64,000 nucleotides of DNA from CAXXOK01 sp035353615 (GCA_035353615.1 DAOPZY010000014.1:6683-70682); one strand, 5' to 3'. Shown: positions 15,748 through 24,947, counted from the first letter of the stretch. Numbers and translations are program-made. Notes: generated by a model not told the origin, from the sequence alone.

Positions 15748-18684
15748 ATGTTTCATATCAACCGCAAGGCGCTCCTGCTGCCGCTCATCCTGATGACGAT
15801 CGCGGCGTCCGTCGTTTTTGTGCCCAAATTGCAGTACCTCAAGGAAACGCCGCTATCCGCTCAGCGCGCGCTGCGAACGCCCTCCTCCGTTTCGGTCGCG
15901 CCGGACGGCAGTATGGCGATTGTGGAAAACAGCAAAATGCTGGTGAGCCTCACCGACCCTCAGGGGCGGCTTCGCGCGCGCATCTGGGGCGGTTCCTACG
16001 ATACGGATTCCTTTTACTATGCGGAGCACGTTGCGACCGATGGGGAAAGCGTAGTGATCGCGGAGGTGCGCCACGCGGAAAATAGCACCTTTGTGCAGGG
16101 CGAACGGATTTTGCGCTATGATATGGACGGCAACCGCACGGAAGTGCTGTACGAGGCGGAATACCCGGAAGGGGAACGCCCGATGCAGCTGGGGCGAATC
16201 CGCGAACTGAACCTTCAGAATGGGCAGGTAACTTTTGCCTGGGTGGACGGGGCCAACGCCGGCGTAACGGTATGCGAGGCAGGCGGGGCGCGCGTGCTGG
16301 AAACCCGCACGTTGGAAAACGATGATTTTTTACGCGCGGCCTATGAGCCGCAATCCCAGACGCTTTGCTTTACCACCAAGAAAGGCCGCGTAGGCGTAGC
16401 CGCTTTGGGCGGGGAAACCCGCTGGCTTGCCTATGGCGACGGGGTCCGCGTGCCGTGGAGCATCGCCGCAACGCCCGACGGCACCGTATTGGTGAGCGAG
16501 CTGATCGGGCAAACGGTGGAAGCGTTGAACGGGCAGGCGGCTGCCAGCCTGTGGACGGGTGGGCTGGTGTATGAGCTGACGTACGGGAGCGGAAAAGTCG
16601 CTTTTTCCGATGGAGAAACCGCGTATGTGCTGGATTTGCTAAGCGGCGGTCTTACACAGACGCGCACGATGGCGCTTTCTCCCACCTACCGGCTGTGGAT
16701 TTTGCTCACATGGGCCTGCGGTATATTCCTGTTTTGCGTGGTTTTCTGGCTGGCGGTGCAGACCTTTAAGCTGATCCGGGGCATGCCTTTTTCCGAAGCG
16801 CGCCGCCGGATGCTCATTGCCTCTGCGAGCGTGCTGCTTACGGTAATCCTGGTCATGGCCTTTCTGTTTTCCTTTGTGCAAAAACAGATGCAGAGCCAAA
16901 TTGTCAATACCCTTTCGCAATTGGCGGAATCGATCTCCGCAAACTCAGGGGACACGCTGGGCGCGCCGTTCGCGGCCATCCGGTCGCTGGACGATTACCG
17001 CGGCGAGGCGTACAACGATGCGCGCGATTACATGGACGCGTTTTGTAACGCGAGCTACCATAACCACTCCAACCTGTACTATGTGCTGTACCGTTTTGAC
17101 CAGACCATGCTCTGGGGCGTTATGGATTACGAAAACACCACCGGGGTGCGCTACCCCTATACGCCGATTGAAGGCACGGTGTACCAAAGCGTGATCGAAA
17201 CCGGCAAGAGCCTGCACGTGGAAGGAGAAGCCAACATCTACGGCATGTGGAGCTATGCCGTGGCGCCGATCTACGCCGAAACGGGCGATATGATCGGCCT
17301 GGTGGAAATTGGCACCAACCAATATGGCGAAGTAATGGCGCAGCGGACGCTGATCCGCGATGTGCTGACCGGCGTACTGGTGGCGCTGCTGATGGCAATG
17401 CTCGCGTTTAACGAGCTGACGGCGTTTCACGACCATCGCGTGAAAAAACGCTTGCTACGCCTCGCGGGGGACGGAAGGCTCGCGCTTGGGTTTATCCGAC
17501 CGTTGATCTTTCTGGTGTTTATGGCGGATAATATGGACGCCGCTTACATACCGCAGCTCTCCGCGTCGCTGGGCGCGGCCTCAGCCAGCTGGATTGGCGA
17601 CGGGCTGGCCTCGGCGCTTCCGATGTCGTTGCAGCTGTTTGTGATTGGCATTTCCGCGCTGCTGGCCGGGCGGCTTCTGGATCGGCGCACGCCCCGCGCG
17701 GTGCTCGCGGGCGGGTTTGGGTTGCAAACGGTTGGCGCGCTGCTGTCCGTTTCGGCCATCCTGACCAGCCAGTATTGGTTGCTGCTATTGGCAAAAGCAG
17801 TAGGCGGGCTGGGCACGGGCGCCGCCGTGGTTACCTGCAACGCCATGCCGGGGCGCACCGGTGACCCCGTAGAGCAACAGACGTTGATCGCGGGCCTTAA
17901 CATCGGGGTGATTACCGGCGTGGTGCTCGGTTCCTCCGTGGGCGGCTACATCGCGGATTATTTAGGGTATACGGCGGCTTACTTCGCCTCGGTAGCCTGC
18001 GTCTTTATGGCGGCGCTGCTTGGGTGGCATTCGCTGCGCGGCGTGCGGCACGTGACGGTGGAGGAGGAAGAAAACGAAGGCGCCAGCCGGGGCAGCGCGA
18101 GGCGTTTTCTGGGCGACCGCCGGGTGCTTGGGTTTTTAATCTGCGTGATGTTGCCTTATATGCTGATGATGTACTTTAAGGACTACCTGTTCCCCCTGTT
18201 TGCGTCGGGGTTGGGCAAAACGGAGTCGGTGATTGGCAGCGTGATGCTGTTGGGCGGCGTGCTGGCCATCTTCCTTGGGGATGTGGTGCCCGACGCGTTG
18301 CTGAAAAAGCTCGACGCATGGAACGCGTTACGGCTTTCAAACCTTGTGTGCATGTACGCGCTGGTGCTGTTCGCCCTAAAGCCTGTATTCGAAACGGCTG
18401 TGGTGACCGTGTGCCTGCTGGGAGTTTCCGCGTCGTTCGGTTATGCGTCGCAGGGCGTATACTATACGGAGATGATCCGCCGTAACAACATCAGCGACGG
18501 CAAGGCGATGGGGCTGTACTCGCTGTTTGACAATCTGGGGCAGACGAGCGGCCCGCTGGGGCTGAGCGCGCTGCTCTTTATGGGCGTAGCCTTGGAATGC
18601 GGGGCCATTGCCGCGGGCGCTGCGGTGCTTCTGGGCGTGGGAACCCTTGTGACGGGAAAGAGGAAGCGGCGCAATGGAATGTGA
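15748..18684 (+). CDS. Sensor-MFS transporter fusion protein
   Basis: 978 residues; AGGGAGGGA is 6 bases upstream of the ATG. Domain order as I read it: membrane anchor (about 8-27), an extracytoplasmic ~280-residue beta-rich stretch that resembles a beta-propeller (SSVSVAPDGSMAIV, WSIAATPDGTVLVSE), two membrane segments (about 314-335 and 350-372), a second extracytoplasmic domain of Cache/PAS type (about 375-535, ending VAPIYAETGDMIGLVEIG), another membrane segment, then a complete MFS transporter (about 575-970; LLAGRLLDRRTPRAVLAGG is the loop 2-3 motif). This is far longer than a normal ~400-residue MFS protein. It overlaps the next gene by 11 bases. Substrate and signal are unknown. Confidence 0.8.
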   Translation: MFHINRKALLLPLILMTIAASVVFVPKLQYLKETPLSAQRALRTPSSVSVAPDGSMAIVENSKMLVSLTDPQGRLRARIWGGSYDTDSFYYAEHVATDGESVVIAEVRHAENSTFVQGERILRYDMDGNRTEVLYEAEYPEGERPMQLGRIRELNLQNGQVTFAWVDGANAGVTVCEAGGARVLETRTLENDDFLRAAYEPQSQTLCFTTKKGRVGVAALGGETRWLAYGDGVRVPWSIAATPDGTVLVSELIGQTVEALNGQAAASLWTGGLVYELTYGSGKVAFSDGETAYVLDLLSGGLTQTRTMALSPTYRLWILLTWACGIFLFCVVFWLAVQTFKLIRGMPFSEARRRMLIASASVLLTVILVMAFLFSFVQKQMQSQIVNTLSQLAESISANSGDTLGAPFAAIRSLDDYRGEAYNDARDYMDAFCNASYHNHSNLYYVLYRFDQTMLWGVMDYENTTGVRYPYTPIEGTVYQSVIETGKSLHVEGEANIYGMWSYAVAPIYAETGDMIGLVEIGTNQYGEVMAQRTLIRDVLTGVLVALLMAMLAFNELTAFHDHRVKKRLLRLAGDGRLALGFIRPLIFLVFMADNMDAAYIPQLSASLGAASASWIGDGLASALPMSLQLFVIGISALLAGRLLDRRTPRAVLAGGFGLQTVGALLSVSAILTSQYWLLLLAKAVGGLGTGAAVVTCNAMPGRTGDPVEQQTLIAGLNIGVITGVVLGSSVGGYIADYLGYTAAYFASVACVFMAALLGWHSLRGVRHVTVEEEENEGASRGSARRFLGDRRVLGFLICVMLPYMLMMYFKDYLFPLFASGLGKTESVIGSVMLLGGVLAIFLGDVVPDALLKKLDAWNALRLSNLVCMYALVLFALKPVFETAVVTVCLLGVSASFGYASQGVYYTEMIRRNNISDGKAMGLYSLFDNLGQTSGPLGLSALLFMGVALECGAIAAGAAVLLGVGTLVTGKRKRRNGM

Positions 18685-19240
18685 TTGGGACATCCGACCT
18701 ATGGAACCGGCCGATTTGGAGGAATTGATCCGGCTGCACGCACAGTATTTAAACTATGGCGACGGGATTTACGCGCATTTTCAGGCGGCGCTGGCGGATC
18801 AGCGCACGGTCGCGGTCAAATGCGTGCATGCCGGGCGCATGGTGGGGCTGGACATTTATACCCGGGGCATCGCGCTTTCCGGCGGGCATCCGGACCTTTG
18901 CGCGCAGGTGCGCGCCCTGGCCGGAGACGCTGTGGTTTACACAGGGGACGCGTTGCTGGTGGTGCCGGAATACCGGGGGCGGGGCATTGACCGGGCGATG
19001 CTGGAAGCCAGCCGCGAGCGGTTGCGCCAACAGGGCGCGACCTATGTGCTGTATGAGCTGTGGGTGCATCCGGACGGCCGCGTGCCCGCCAGGCATACCG
19101 TGGAACGGTACGCGCAGGTGATTGATCTGGGGTTGCATCGGGATTTTTATGTGGATTTTGACCACTACGGTTATTTTTGCCCAATTTGCGGTGAAAAATG
19201 CAGGTGCTCGGCGCACCTGTATCTGTGCCGCGTCGCGTGA
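18674..19240 (+). CDS. GNAT-family N-acetyltransferase with C-terminal zinc ribbon
   Basis: 188 residues; the ATG overlaps the sensor-MFS gene by 11 bases, with AAAGAGGAAG upstream. The acetyl-CoA-binding signature is visible (VVPEYRGRGIDRAML). The last ~25 residues (FCPICGEKCRCSAHLYLC) hold four or five Cys in a zinc-ribbon-like pattern, which is not part of a standard GNAT domain. The acceptor substrate is unknown. Coupling to the transporter and the phosphatase suggests it modifies a small molecule or protein in the same signalling path. Confidence 0.78.
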   Translation: MECDWDIRPMEPADLEELIRLHAQYLNYGDGIYAHFQAALADQRTVAVKCVHAGRMVGLDIYTRGIALSGGHPDLCAQVRALAGDAVVYTGDALLVVPEYRGRGIDRAMLEASRERLRQQGATYVLYELWVHPDGRVPARHTVERYAQVIDLGLHRDFYVDFDHYGYFCPICGEKCRCSAHLYLCRVA

Positions 19241-19258
19241 GCGGAAGGGGAGAGAACG

Positions 19259-20893
19259 GTGCGCAAGGCAAGCATTCGTACCAAGGTGGTGCTCCTGTTT
19301 CTGGCGCTGGCCCTGCTGCTGGTGACCGCAGTAGGGTTGCTGGCCTATGTGCTCAATTACGGGCGGTTAGTGGCACAGTACGGGGATTTGGCCTCCAGCG
19401 CGGCGGAGCTTGCGGCTACGGAAATTAACGGCGACGCGATCGCGGGTTACCTGGCCAACGGAGCGGATGTTTCCTATTACATCACGGAATCGGAACTGAA
19501 AAACATCAAAAGCACGCTGGACCTTCGTTTCCTGTATGTTTCCGTGCCCTACCCGGATGTTAACGATGCCGTATACGTGTTTGATATTTCACTAAACGGC
19601 GAAAACATGACATTAATCAGCAAACTGGGCGACCATTCCGGTGTGTCCGATGTGTACGATATCACCTCCGGTGTCATGAAAACCGGGCAGACCGCGACCA
19701 ATAAGCGGATCACCCGCAGCGAGTTCGGTTATCTGCTTTCCGCGTATGCGCCGCTGAAAAACAGCGTGGGGGAAACGGTCGCCGTTGTGGGCGTGGATAT
19801 CAACATGCAGAAGGTGATCGTGCTTACAGTGGTGGAAACCCTTCAGCTTTTGGCGCTGATGACGGGCGTGATTGTGCTGTTTGTGCTGCTGGCCCTGATG
19901 CTGATGAACCGAAGCGTTGTGAAACCCATCAAGCGGCTGTCGCAGCATATGGCCGCCTTTGATAAAAACGCCGACACGCTGGCGCTGCCGCCTATTAGCA
20001 CCAACGCGCGCGATGAAATCGGCGTGATGGCGCAAAGCTTTAACAGTATGGCGGAAAATATCCGCCAGTATGTGGAAAACCTGCGCGCAGTCACGGCGGA
20101 TAAGCAGCGTATCGCCACGGAACTGAACGTTGCCAACACCATTCAAGCCTCGATGCTGCCCCGGATATTCCCCTACCCGCCCGATCGGAAGGAGTTTTCG
20201 ATCTACGCCACGATGGAACCGGCAAAATCCGTCGGCGGGGATTTTTACGATTTTTATATACTGCATGGCGCAGGGCAGACCGGCACGCATCTCGCGTTTG
20301 TCATTGCGGACGTTTCCGGCAAGGGCATCCCAGCGGCGCTGTTTATGGCGATTACGCAATCATTGCTGAAAACCCGCGCCATGCAGGGGGAATCGCCCGC
20401 GCAAATTTTCACCAACCTGAACGATCAGCTCTGCCAGAACAACGACGCGGGTATGTTTGTGACCGCATACATGGGCTTGTTGGAATTGGCGACGGGTAAG
20501 CTGTTGGTGGCGAACGCGGGGCATAACCCGCCGCTGATCCGGCATCGGAACGGTCGGTATGAGTGGCTCAGGCAAAAATCCGGTTTTGTGCTGGCAGGGA
20601 TGGAAAACATGCGGTACACCGATTTTGAAATGAACTTGCAGCCCGGGGATCGGCTTTTCCTATACACAGACGGCGTGACCGAGGCGTTGAACCCAGCAGG
20701 AGAGCTATACGGCGAACAAAGGCTGGAAGCGGCGCTGAATGATAGCGACGCTCAGCCTGCGGGCGTGATGGAGTTGTTGCCGAGGATCAAGCAAAGCCTT
20801 GATGCTTTTGCTCGCGGAGCGGAGCAGGCGGATGATATTACCATGCTTGCGATGGATTGGTATGGCGCGGGGGAACACACGGCTGAAGGTTAA
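19259..20893 (+). CDS. Membrane-bound SpoIIE/RsbU-type PP2C phosphatase with HAMP
   Basis: 544 residues from a GTG start (GAAGGGG about 10 bases upstream), 18 bases after the acetyltransferase. Membrane segment 9-31, extracytoplasmic sensor (about 35-185), membrane segment (about 195-217), HAMP (about 218-275) and a PP2C_SIG domain. Metal-binding acids are present: D328 in SVGGDFYDF, D351 in IADVSGKGIPAALFM, and later YTDGVTEA and QADDITMLAM. Such enzymes dephosphorylate STAS-domain anti-anti-sigma factors. No STAS or anti-sigma kinase gene lies nearby, so the target is elsewhere or is not of the usual type. Confidence 0.9.
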   Translation: MRKASIRTKVVLLFLALALLLVTAVGLLAYVLNYGRLVAQYGDLASSAAELAATEINGDAIAGYLANGADVSYYITESELKNIKSTLDLRFLYVSVPYPDVNDAVYVFDISLNGENMTLISKLGDHSGVSDVYDITSGVMKTGQTATNKRITRSEFGYLLSAYAPLKNSVGETVAVVGVDINMQKVIVLTVVETLQLLALMTGVIVLFVLLALMLMNRSVVKPIKRLSQHMAAFDKNADTLALPPISTNARDEIGVMAQSFNSMAENIRQYVENLRAVTADKQRIATELNVANTIQASMLPRIFPYPPDRKEFSIYATMEPAKSVGGDFYDFYILHGAGQTGTHLAFVIADVSGKGIPAALFMAITQSLLKTRAMQGESPAQIFTNLNDQLCQNNDAGMFVTAYMGLLELATGKLLVANAGHNPPLIRHRNGRYEWLRQKSGFVLAGMENMRYTDFEMNLQPGDRLFLYTDGVTEALNPAGELYGEQRLEAALNDSDAQPAGVMELLPRIKQSLDAFARGAEQADDITMLAMDWYGAGEHTAEG

Positions 20894-20921
20894 GCATGCG
20901 GTTGCATATCAGGCTGTTTAT

Positions 20922-21065
20922 CCCCTCGCCGCAGCGAAAACGGGTCAAGGTCGAAGCACTAGCGGGGCGCAGGGGCGAAGCCCCTCGCCGGGGTTTGGGG
21001 CGGGACCCCAAGCCCAACGCCGCAGCGTGAAACCGACCAGCGAGCGAACAGCCCAAAGGGCTATG
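20922..21065 (+). repeat. Dispersed GC-rich stem-loop repeat, copy 3 (best preserved)
   Basis: Order: CCTCGCCGCAGCGAAA and GGGTCAAGG, hairpin AGGGGC-GAA-GCCCCT (20971-20985), CGGGGTT, hairpin TTGGGG-CGGG-ACCCCAA (20995-21011), then GCCGCAGCGTGAAACCGAC. Its parts recur at five or more other intergenic places in the window. Confidence 0.7.
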
Positions 21066-21100
21066 CGGCGAGCGGCACAGACTGTTTCCCTTGATTTTGT

Positions 21101-21148
21101 CACATATCAAAGCCCCTTCAATAGTTGTTGAAGGGGCTTTGATATGTG
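21101..21148. terminator. Perfect 21-bp hairpin between converging genes
   Basis: The arm 21101-21121 (CACATATCAAAGCCCCTTCAA without its first base is still a perfect match) pairs fully with 21128-21148 around a 6-base loop. The GGGGCTTT core suits a bidirectional terminator, although the arms are longer than needed. Confidence 0.65.
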
Positions 21149-21168
21149 GATTAACCGAATGGCGGGCC

Positions 21169-21282
21169 TCAACTGCGCCGCTTTGCGCCATAGGCTTCGC
21201 GAACTTTCCGTTCTAAAGCTTTTAGGATGGCCTCCGACGGATTAAGCGTATGCCACCGCCCTTGCCCGGGCCGGTTTTTCAT
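21169..21282 (-). CDS. Possible small protein downstream of rsfS
   Basis: A 37-residue frame (MKNRPGQGRWHTLNPSEAIL, then KALERKVREAYGAKRRS) with coding-like codon use follows rsfS on the same strand. GGAG is only one base from the ATG, so the start is poor and the frame could be the remains of a longer gene. No function is recognised. Confidence 0.3.
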   Translation of the reverse strand: MKNRPGQGRWHTLNPSEAILKALERKVREAYGAKRRS

Positions 21283-21314
21283 GCTCCGGCGCAGCTGCGC
21301 GATATTTTGGCCGT

Positions 21315-21680
21315 TCAGTCCGCTTCGCCGTCAAACGGGAGCGCAATTCGGTTTTGATCGTGCTCCCACAGTTTGTCCAGCCGGTAAAACTCCCGTTCCT
21401 GCGTATGGAACAGATGGACCAGCACCGTGCCATAATCCAGCACAATCCAGCGCGCATCCTGATGGCCGTCCTTGCGCAGCAACGGAACGCCCGCCTCGGC
21501 CAGCCGATCTTCCACCTCGTCGGCAAGGGCTTTAATTTGCAGCACGTTGCGGCCGCTGGCAATCAGCATGGCGTCGGTAATCACGGTCAGGTTCGTCACA
21601 TCCAGCGCGACGATATCCTGGGCCTTTTTGTTGTAAAGTGCGCCGGCGGCTATGCTTACGATTTGTTGGCTGTCCATCAT
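21315..21680 (-). CDS. rsfS: Ribosome silencing factor RsfS
   Basis: 121 residues; AAGGAGA lies about 9 bases before the first of two adjacent ATG codons. The RsfS/YbeB/iojap fold is clear: KKAQDIVALDVTNL, DAMLIASGRNVLQIKALADE, GHQDARWIVLDYGTVLVHLF. RsfS binds ribosomal protein uL14 on the 50S subunit and blocks subunit joining when nutrients run short. It follows the nadD-yqeK fusion by 22 bases, the conserved Firmicute order. Confidence 0.95.
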   Translation of the reverse strand: MMDSQQIVSIAAGALYNKKAQDIVALDVTNLTVITDAMLIASGRNVLQIKALADEVEDRLAEAGVPLLRKDGHQDARWIVLDYGTVLVHLFHTQEREFYRLDKLWEHDQNRIALPFDGEAD

Positions 21681-21702
21681 CCGGTCAATCTCTCCTTTGC
21701 GG

Positions 21703-22884
21703 TTAAGAGGGCAACCGTTCCAACCAGTTGATCACGCGTTGCGTGGCTGGGTGGAGCGTCGCTTTTGGTCTTGTCAGCACATACTGCTGGGTGGAACGCA
21801 TGGAACTGAGGGTGGCGGCGACCAGGCTGCGGTCGGCAAGCTTGCGCACCTGTTCCAGCGCAGGGTAATTACGGCGGGAAGGCTCGATTTTGTCGGCCAG
21901 AAACAGCGCCATGTCGGTGGGGAGCATCCCCACGCGGCCGGTAGTGTGGCAACGGATGGCTGAAAGCACATTCGGATTGTCAACCCTATATTCGGTTTCG
22001 GCAATCACCGCGCCCACGGGGCCGTGCAGCAGGTTGTCGTTTGTGAAGGTTTCCTTGTCCAATAGCAGGCGGTTATCCTTGGCAATGCGTTGCAAGGTTT
22101 GCAGCGGCATGCACTTGGCGCAATCGTGCAACAGCCCGGCCAGCTCACACTCCGCCGGGTTCAGACTGTGCAGCTGGGCAAGCCTGCGCGCGGTGGACGC
22201 AACCAGCAGCGAATGTAACAGGCGTTTTTCACTTAACGCCAGCCGAAGCTTTGGGTACATGGCGCTTGCGCCTTCCGGGCAGGCGGGCACGCCGTACAGG
22301 CCCATCAGCCGGATGTATTCCATCACCTGCGGCGGCAACTCCTGCGGCGTTTCGCCCCGGGCGAGCGCTTCGCGGATCGCGGTCGCGCTCAGGTCCATGG
22401 GCGGCAGCGAGAGGTACTGAAACTTTGCCCCCCGGGCTTCCAGAGCGCGCACAAGCGGGTGGCCGCCGGCGTTCCAGGTGGTGCGGCGGCAAACCAGAAA
22501 GGTGCACATTTCAAACACTTTGTCCGGGGTACGCCAATTGGGCAGGTCCAACAGCGTATCCTCACCGATCATGTAAAACAGCTCCGCGTCCGGCCATTGC
22601 CGCCGGAGCTGGCTCAGCGTGTCCACGGTGTAAATCACCCCTTCGCGGTCAATCTCGATCCGCGAAGGAAAAAACCGGGGTTCCCGCAACGTTGCCAGGC
22701 GCGTCATCTCAAAACGGTGCTCCGCGTCGATCAGGCCGTCATGTTTGTGCGGCGGGTTGCCGGTCGGCAGAAAAAGCACCTTGTCCAGCTTGGCTTCGTC
22801 CAGCGCGCAGGCGGCAATGGCCAAGTGTCGCTCATGGATCGGGTTAAAACTGCCGCCCATAAGCCCAATACGTTCCTTTGCCAC
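21703..22884 (-). CDS. nadD: Fused nicotinate-nucleotide adenylyltransferase NadD and YqeK HD hydrolase
   Basis: 393 residues from a GTG start at 22884 (GGGAGG 7 bases upstream). Residues 1-~200 are NadD: GLMGGSFNPIHERHL nucleotide-binding motif, YMIGEDTLLDLPNW, and DLSATAIREALARG near its end. It makes deamido-NAD from NaMN and ATP. Residues ~215-390 are a YqeK-type HD domain (HSLLVASTARRL, GLLHDCAK, HGPVGAVIAE, AIRCHTTG); YqeK proteins hydrolyse diadenosine tetraphosphate. In Bacillus these are separate neighbouring genes; here they form one reading frame. TATAAT on the minus strand (22915-22910) may be its -10. Confidence 0.93.
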   Translation of the reverse strand: MAKERIGLMGGSFNPIHERHLAIAACALDEAKLDKVLFLPTGNPPHKHDGLIDAEHRFEMTRLATLREPRFFPSRIEIDREGVIYTVDTLSQLRRQWPDAELFYMIGEDTLLDLPNWRTPDKVFEMCTFLVCRRTTWNAGGHPLVRALEARGAKFQYLSLPPMDLSATAIREALARGETPQELPPQVMEYIRLMGLYGVPACPEGASAMYPKLRLALSEKRLLHSLLVASTARRLAQLHSLNPAECELAGLLHDCAKCMPLQTLQRIAKDNRLLLDKETFTNDNLLHGPVGAVIAETEYRVDNPNVLSAIRCHTTGRVGMLPTDMALFLADKIEPSRRNYPALEQVRKLADRSLVAATLSSMRSTQQYVLTRPKATLHPATQRVINWLERLPS

Positions 22885-23085
22885 ATCCGCGCCTCCCTTC
22901 TAACAATCTATTATAACTGATAAAGCGCCAAAGGGAAAGGGGGATGGTACAATTCCATCCGCGTTGAAAACCGCGTGACGCGGTAATGGTAAGCAAGGCG
23001 GTATCGCTTGCGGTTGCTCAACGAACCCGCGCGTTCGCAATCCCACGCTTTCACGGCGGCTGTGGGCGCATCGACGGATTGGGCG

Positions 23086-23139
23086 TTGACAGCCTTCGGG
23101 CAAGCCGCTATAATTTGGATAGTTCTGGAACCGTTTTCA
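23086..23139 (+). promoter_or_regulatory. Consensus promoter and probable autoregulatory operator of the LacI gene
   Basis: Perfect TTGACA (23086-23091), 17-base spacer, perfect TATAAT (23109-23114). Directly downstream lies TGGAACCGTTTTCA (23126-23139), a pseudo-palindrome with the central CG typical of LacI-family operators, placed at the start of the transcript. Confidence 0.75.
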
Positions 23140-23156
23140 CCGCGGAGGGATATTGC

Positions 23157-24188
23157 ATGAGAAGCGTCAACATTCAGGATATCGCGCGGGAAGCGGGCGT
23201 TGGAAAGGCAACTGTTTCGCGCGTGATCAACGGCAAGGGATATGTCAGCAGCGAAACCGCGGAAAAAGTGCGCGCGGTGATGGAAAAGCACCATTACCAA
23301 CCCTCCGCGCTGGCGCGTAGCCTTTCGCGGCGGGAAAGCGACGCCATCGGGCTGATTATCCCGGAGGCCAATAACCCTTTCTTTTCCGGATTGCTCACCG
23401 GGGTCAGCGAAGTGATGGACAAGTGCGGGTACACGCTGATCCTGCGCACCTCCGGCAACAGCAAGGAAAGGGACTACAAGGCGCTGGACGCGATGCGCTA
23501 CCAGCGCGTGAAGGGCTTAATCTATGTGCCCGCGTGCAATTACGAGGATGATCTTGATTTTGAAGAAATGGCCTCGCGCCTGAATGATCTGGGCGGGCCG
23601 TATGTGATTCTCGACCGCCCGATTAACAGGCTGGATTGCGACTGCGTGCTCAGCGACAATTTCAGCGGCGCGTACGCCGCCACGGAGGCATTGGTACATG
23701 CGGGGCACAAGGCGATTGGGGTGATCGCGGGCAACATTCAGCTGATGATCGGGCGCGAGCGGCTGGAGGGGTATCGCAAGGCGATGCAGCAAAACGGACT
23801 GACGCTACGCAAACCCTACATGCTCACCGGCACCTTCGGGCAGGAGGAGGCATACCGGCAGGTGACCGAGCTGATGCGGCAAGCCGACCGACCCACGGCT
23901 TTCTTTATCGCCAATAACCATAGTGAAATTGGCTTTTTGAACGCGATGCGCGATTTGAAGCTGAAAATCCCCTCCGACGCGGCCTTTGTCGGCTTTGACG
24001 AATTGCCCGGGCAAATGGTGTTTGAGTTGCCCTACAGCTGCCTGGACCGCGAGGTGATTATGCTGGGCGCGAAGGCCGCGCAGCTGCTGATCCGCCGCTT
24101 TGACGAGCCGACCCGGCCTTCGGAACGGCTGGTGGTGGTGCCGAGGCTTTCGCTGCGCGGCTCGGAAAAGCGCGTATTCAAACGTTGA
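23157..24188 (+). CDS. LacI-family transcriptional regulator
   Basis: 343 residues from ATG 23157 (GGAGGG 7 bases upstream). The N-terminal helix-turn-helix reads NIQDIAREAGVGKATVSRVI with the hinge helix PSALARSLSRRES. The rest is a periplasmic-binding-protein-like sugar sensor (IGLIIPEANNPFFSGLL, FVGFDELPGQMVF). It probably represses its own promoter and a sugar operon. The YtfQ-type transporter operon that follows after ~760 bases is the obvious candidate target, but the operator motif was found only at its own promoter. Confidence 0.92.
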   Translation: MRSVNIQDIAREAGVGKATVSRVINGKGYVSSETAEKVRAVMEKHHYQPSALARSLSRRESDAIGLIIPEANNPFFSGLLTGVSEVMDKCGYTLILRTSGNSKERDYKALDAMRYQRVKGLIYVPACNYEDDLDFEEMASRLNDLGGPYVILDRPINRLDCDCVLSDNFSGAYAATEALVHAGHKAIGVIAGNIQLMIGRERLEGYRKAMQQNGLTLRKPYMLTGTFGQEEAYRQVTELMRQADRPTAFFIANNHSEIGFLNAMRDLKLKIPSDAAFVGFDELPGQMVFELPYSCLDREVIMLGAKAAQLLIRRFDEPTRPSERLVVVPRLSLRGSEKRVFKR

Positions 24189-24947
24189 ATGAAGCAGCGG
24201 GAAACCGGATCAATAGCGCTTGCGTATCCGATGCAATTTTGGGCAACCCTGGCCGCAGGCAGGCGACCGTTGCCCCTTCAGGATGCAGGCTGGCTTCGGT
24301 TCAGCTTGCGCAATCGCACTTTGAATTTTGCTTTTACTGGATTTTTTACATTCTGCTTTTTAGCAACAAATGGCCCATACGCGTATTCAGCGACGGGCTG
24401 CAAGCCCGCCGCCTGATCTTTTGCATTTCAGACCATCCGTTACGGATATTCAATGGGGAATGCGTTAAGGTTCAATAATATGTCCGTACAAATAAATTAA
24501 ATGTCGCGTGGGATCAACCCTGCTGGTCCGCATATCGCGCTTGCCGCGTTGAGCACCTGCCAGCATGAGCTTGCGCATCCTGCTCCGCTCCCAGCCCGAA
24601 ACGGCAACGCGGGGTTCAAAGCGGGGGCGTATGAGGCGTTCTGTATACCCGCCGAAAAAACCAATCTTGTGCTGGCCATGGATCGGTGCTACAATAAACC
24701 GACTGAAAACGGAAAATAGCCGTCGGCTGAGGCGGCCCTGCCAATGCTAATTAAAAATGTGTACGGACTCGTGCCCGGAACCTGATGGCAACCGGAGAGG
24801 ATACGCTCCGCCAGCGGCCGGGATGAAGGCGACCGGCAAAACAGACAGCGGGCTCGGTCGCACGCATTGGAGCAGGCGCAACCCTTCCGAAGGATAATCT
24901 GTACCGGATACGCAACGGGCGGCCAAGCCGACCCGAAGGAGGTTTGT
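24189..24947 (+). other. Long intergenic region with promoter and structured leader
   Basis: No convincing gene. A CGGGCT-GCA-AGCCCG hairpin at 24394-24408 may end the LacI transcript. A promoter, TTGTGC (24667-24672), 17 bases, TACAAT (24690-24695), would give a GC-rich leader of about 245 bases before the lipoprotein gene. The leader holds several short inverted repeats (for example GGAG...CTCC near 24795-24812). I match it to no riboswitch class I know. Confidence 0.45.

Noticed and set aside
24185..24478. 97-codon frame after the LacI gene
   Set aside because: No ribosome site, odd composition and no similarity to a known family; treated as non-coding.
24696..24947. Known riboswitch in the leader of the lipoprotein gene
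   Set aside because: No match to conserved cores of the cobalamin, THF, FMN, guanidine or other classes I could recall; left as an unnamed structured leader.
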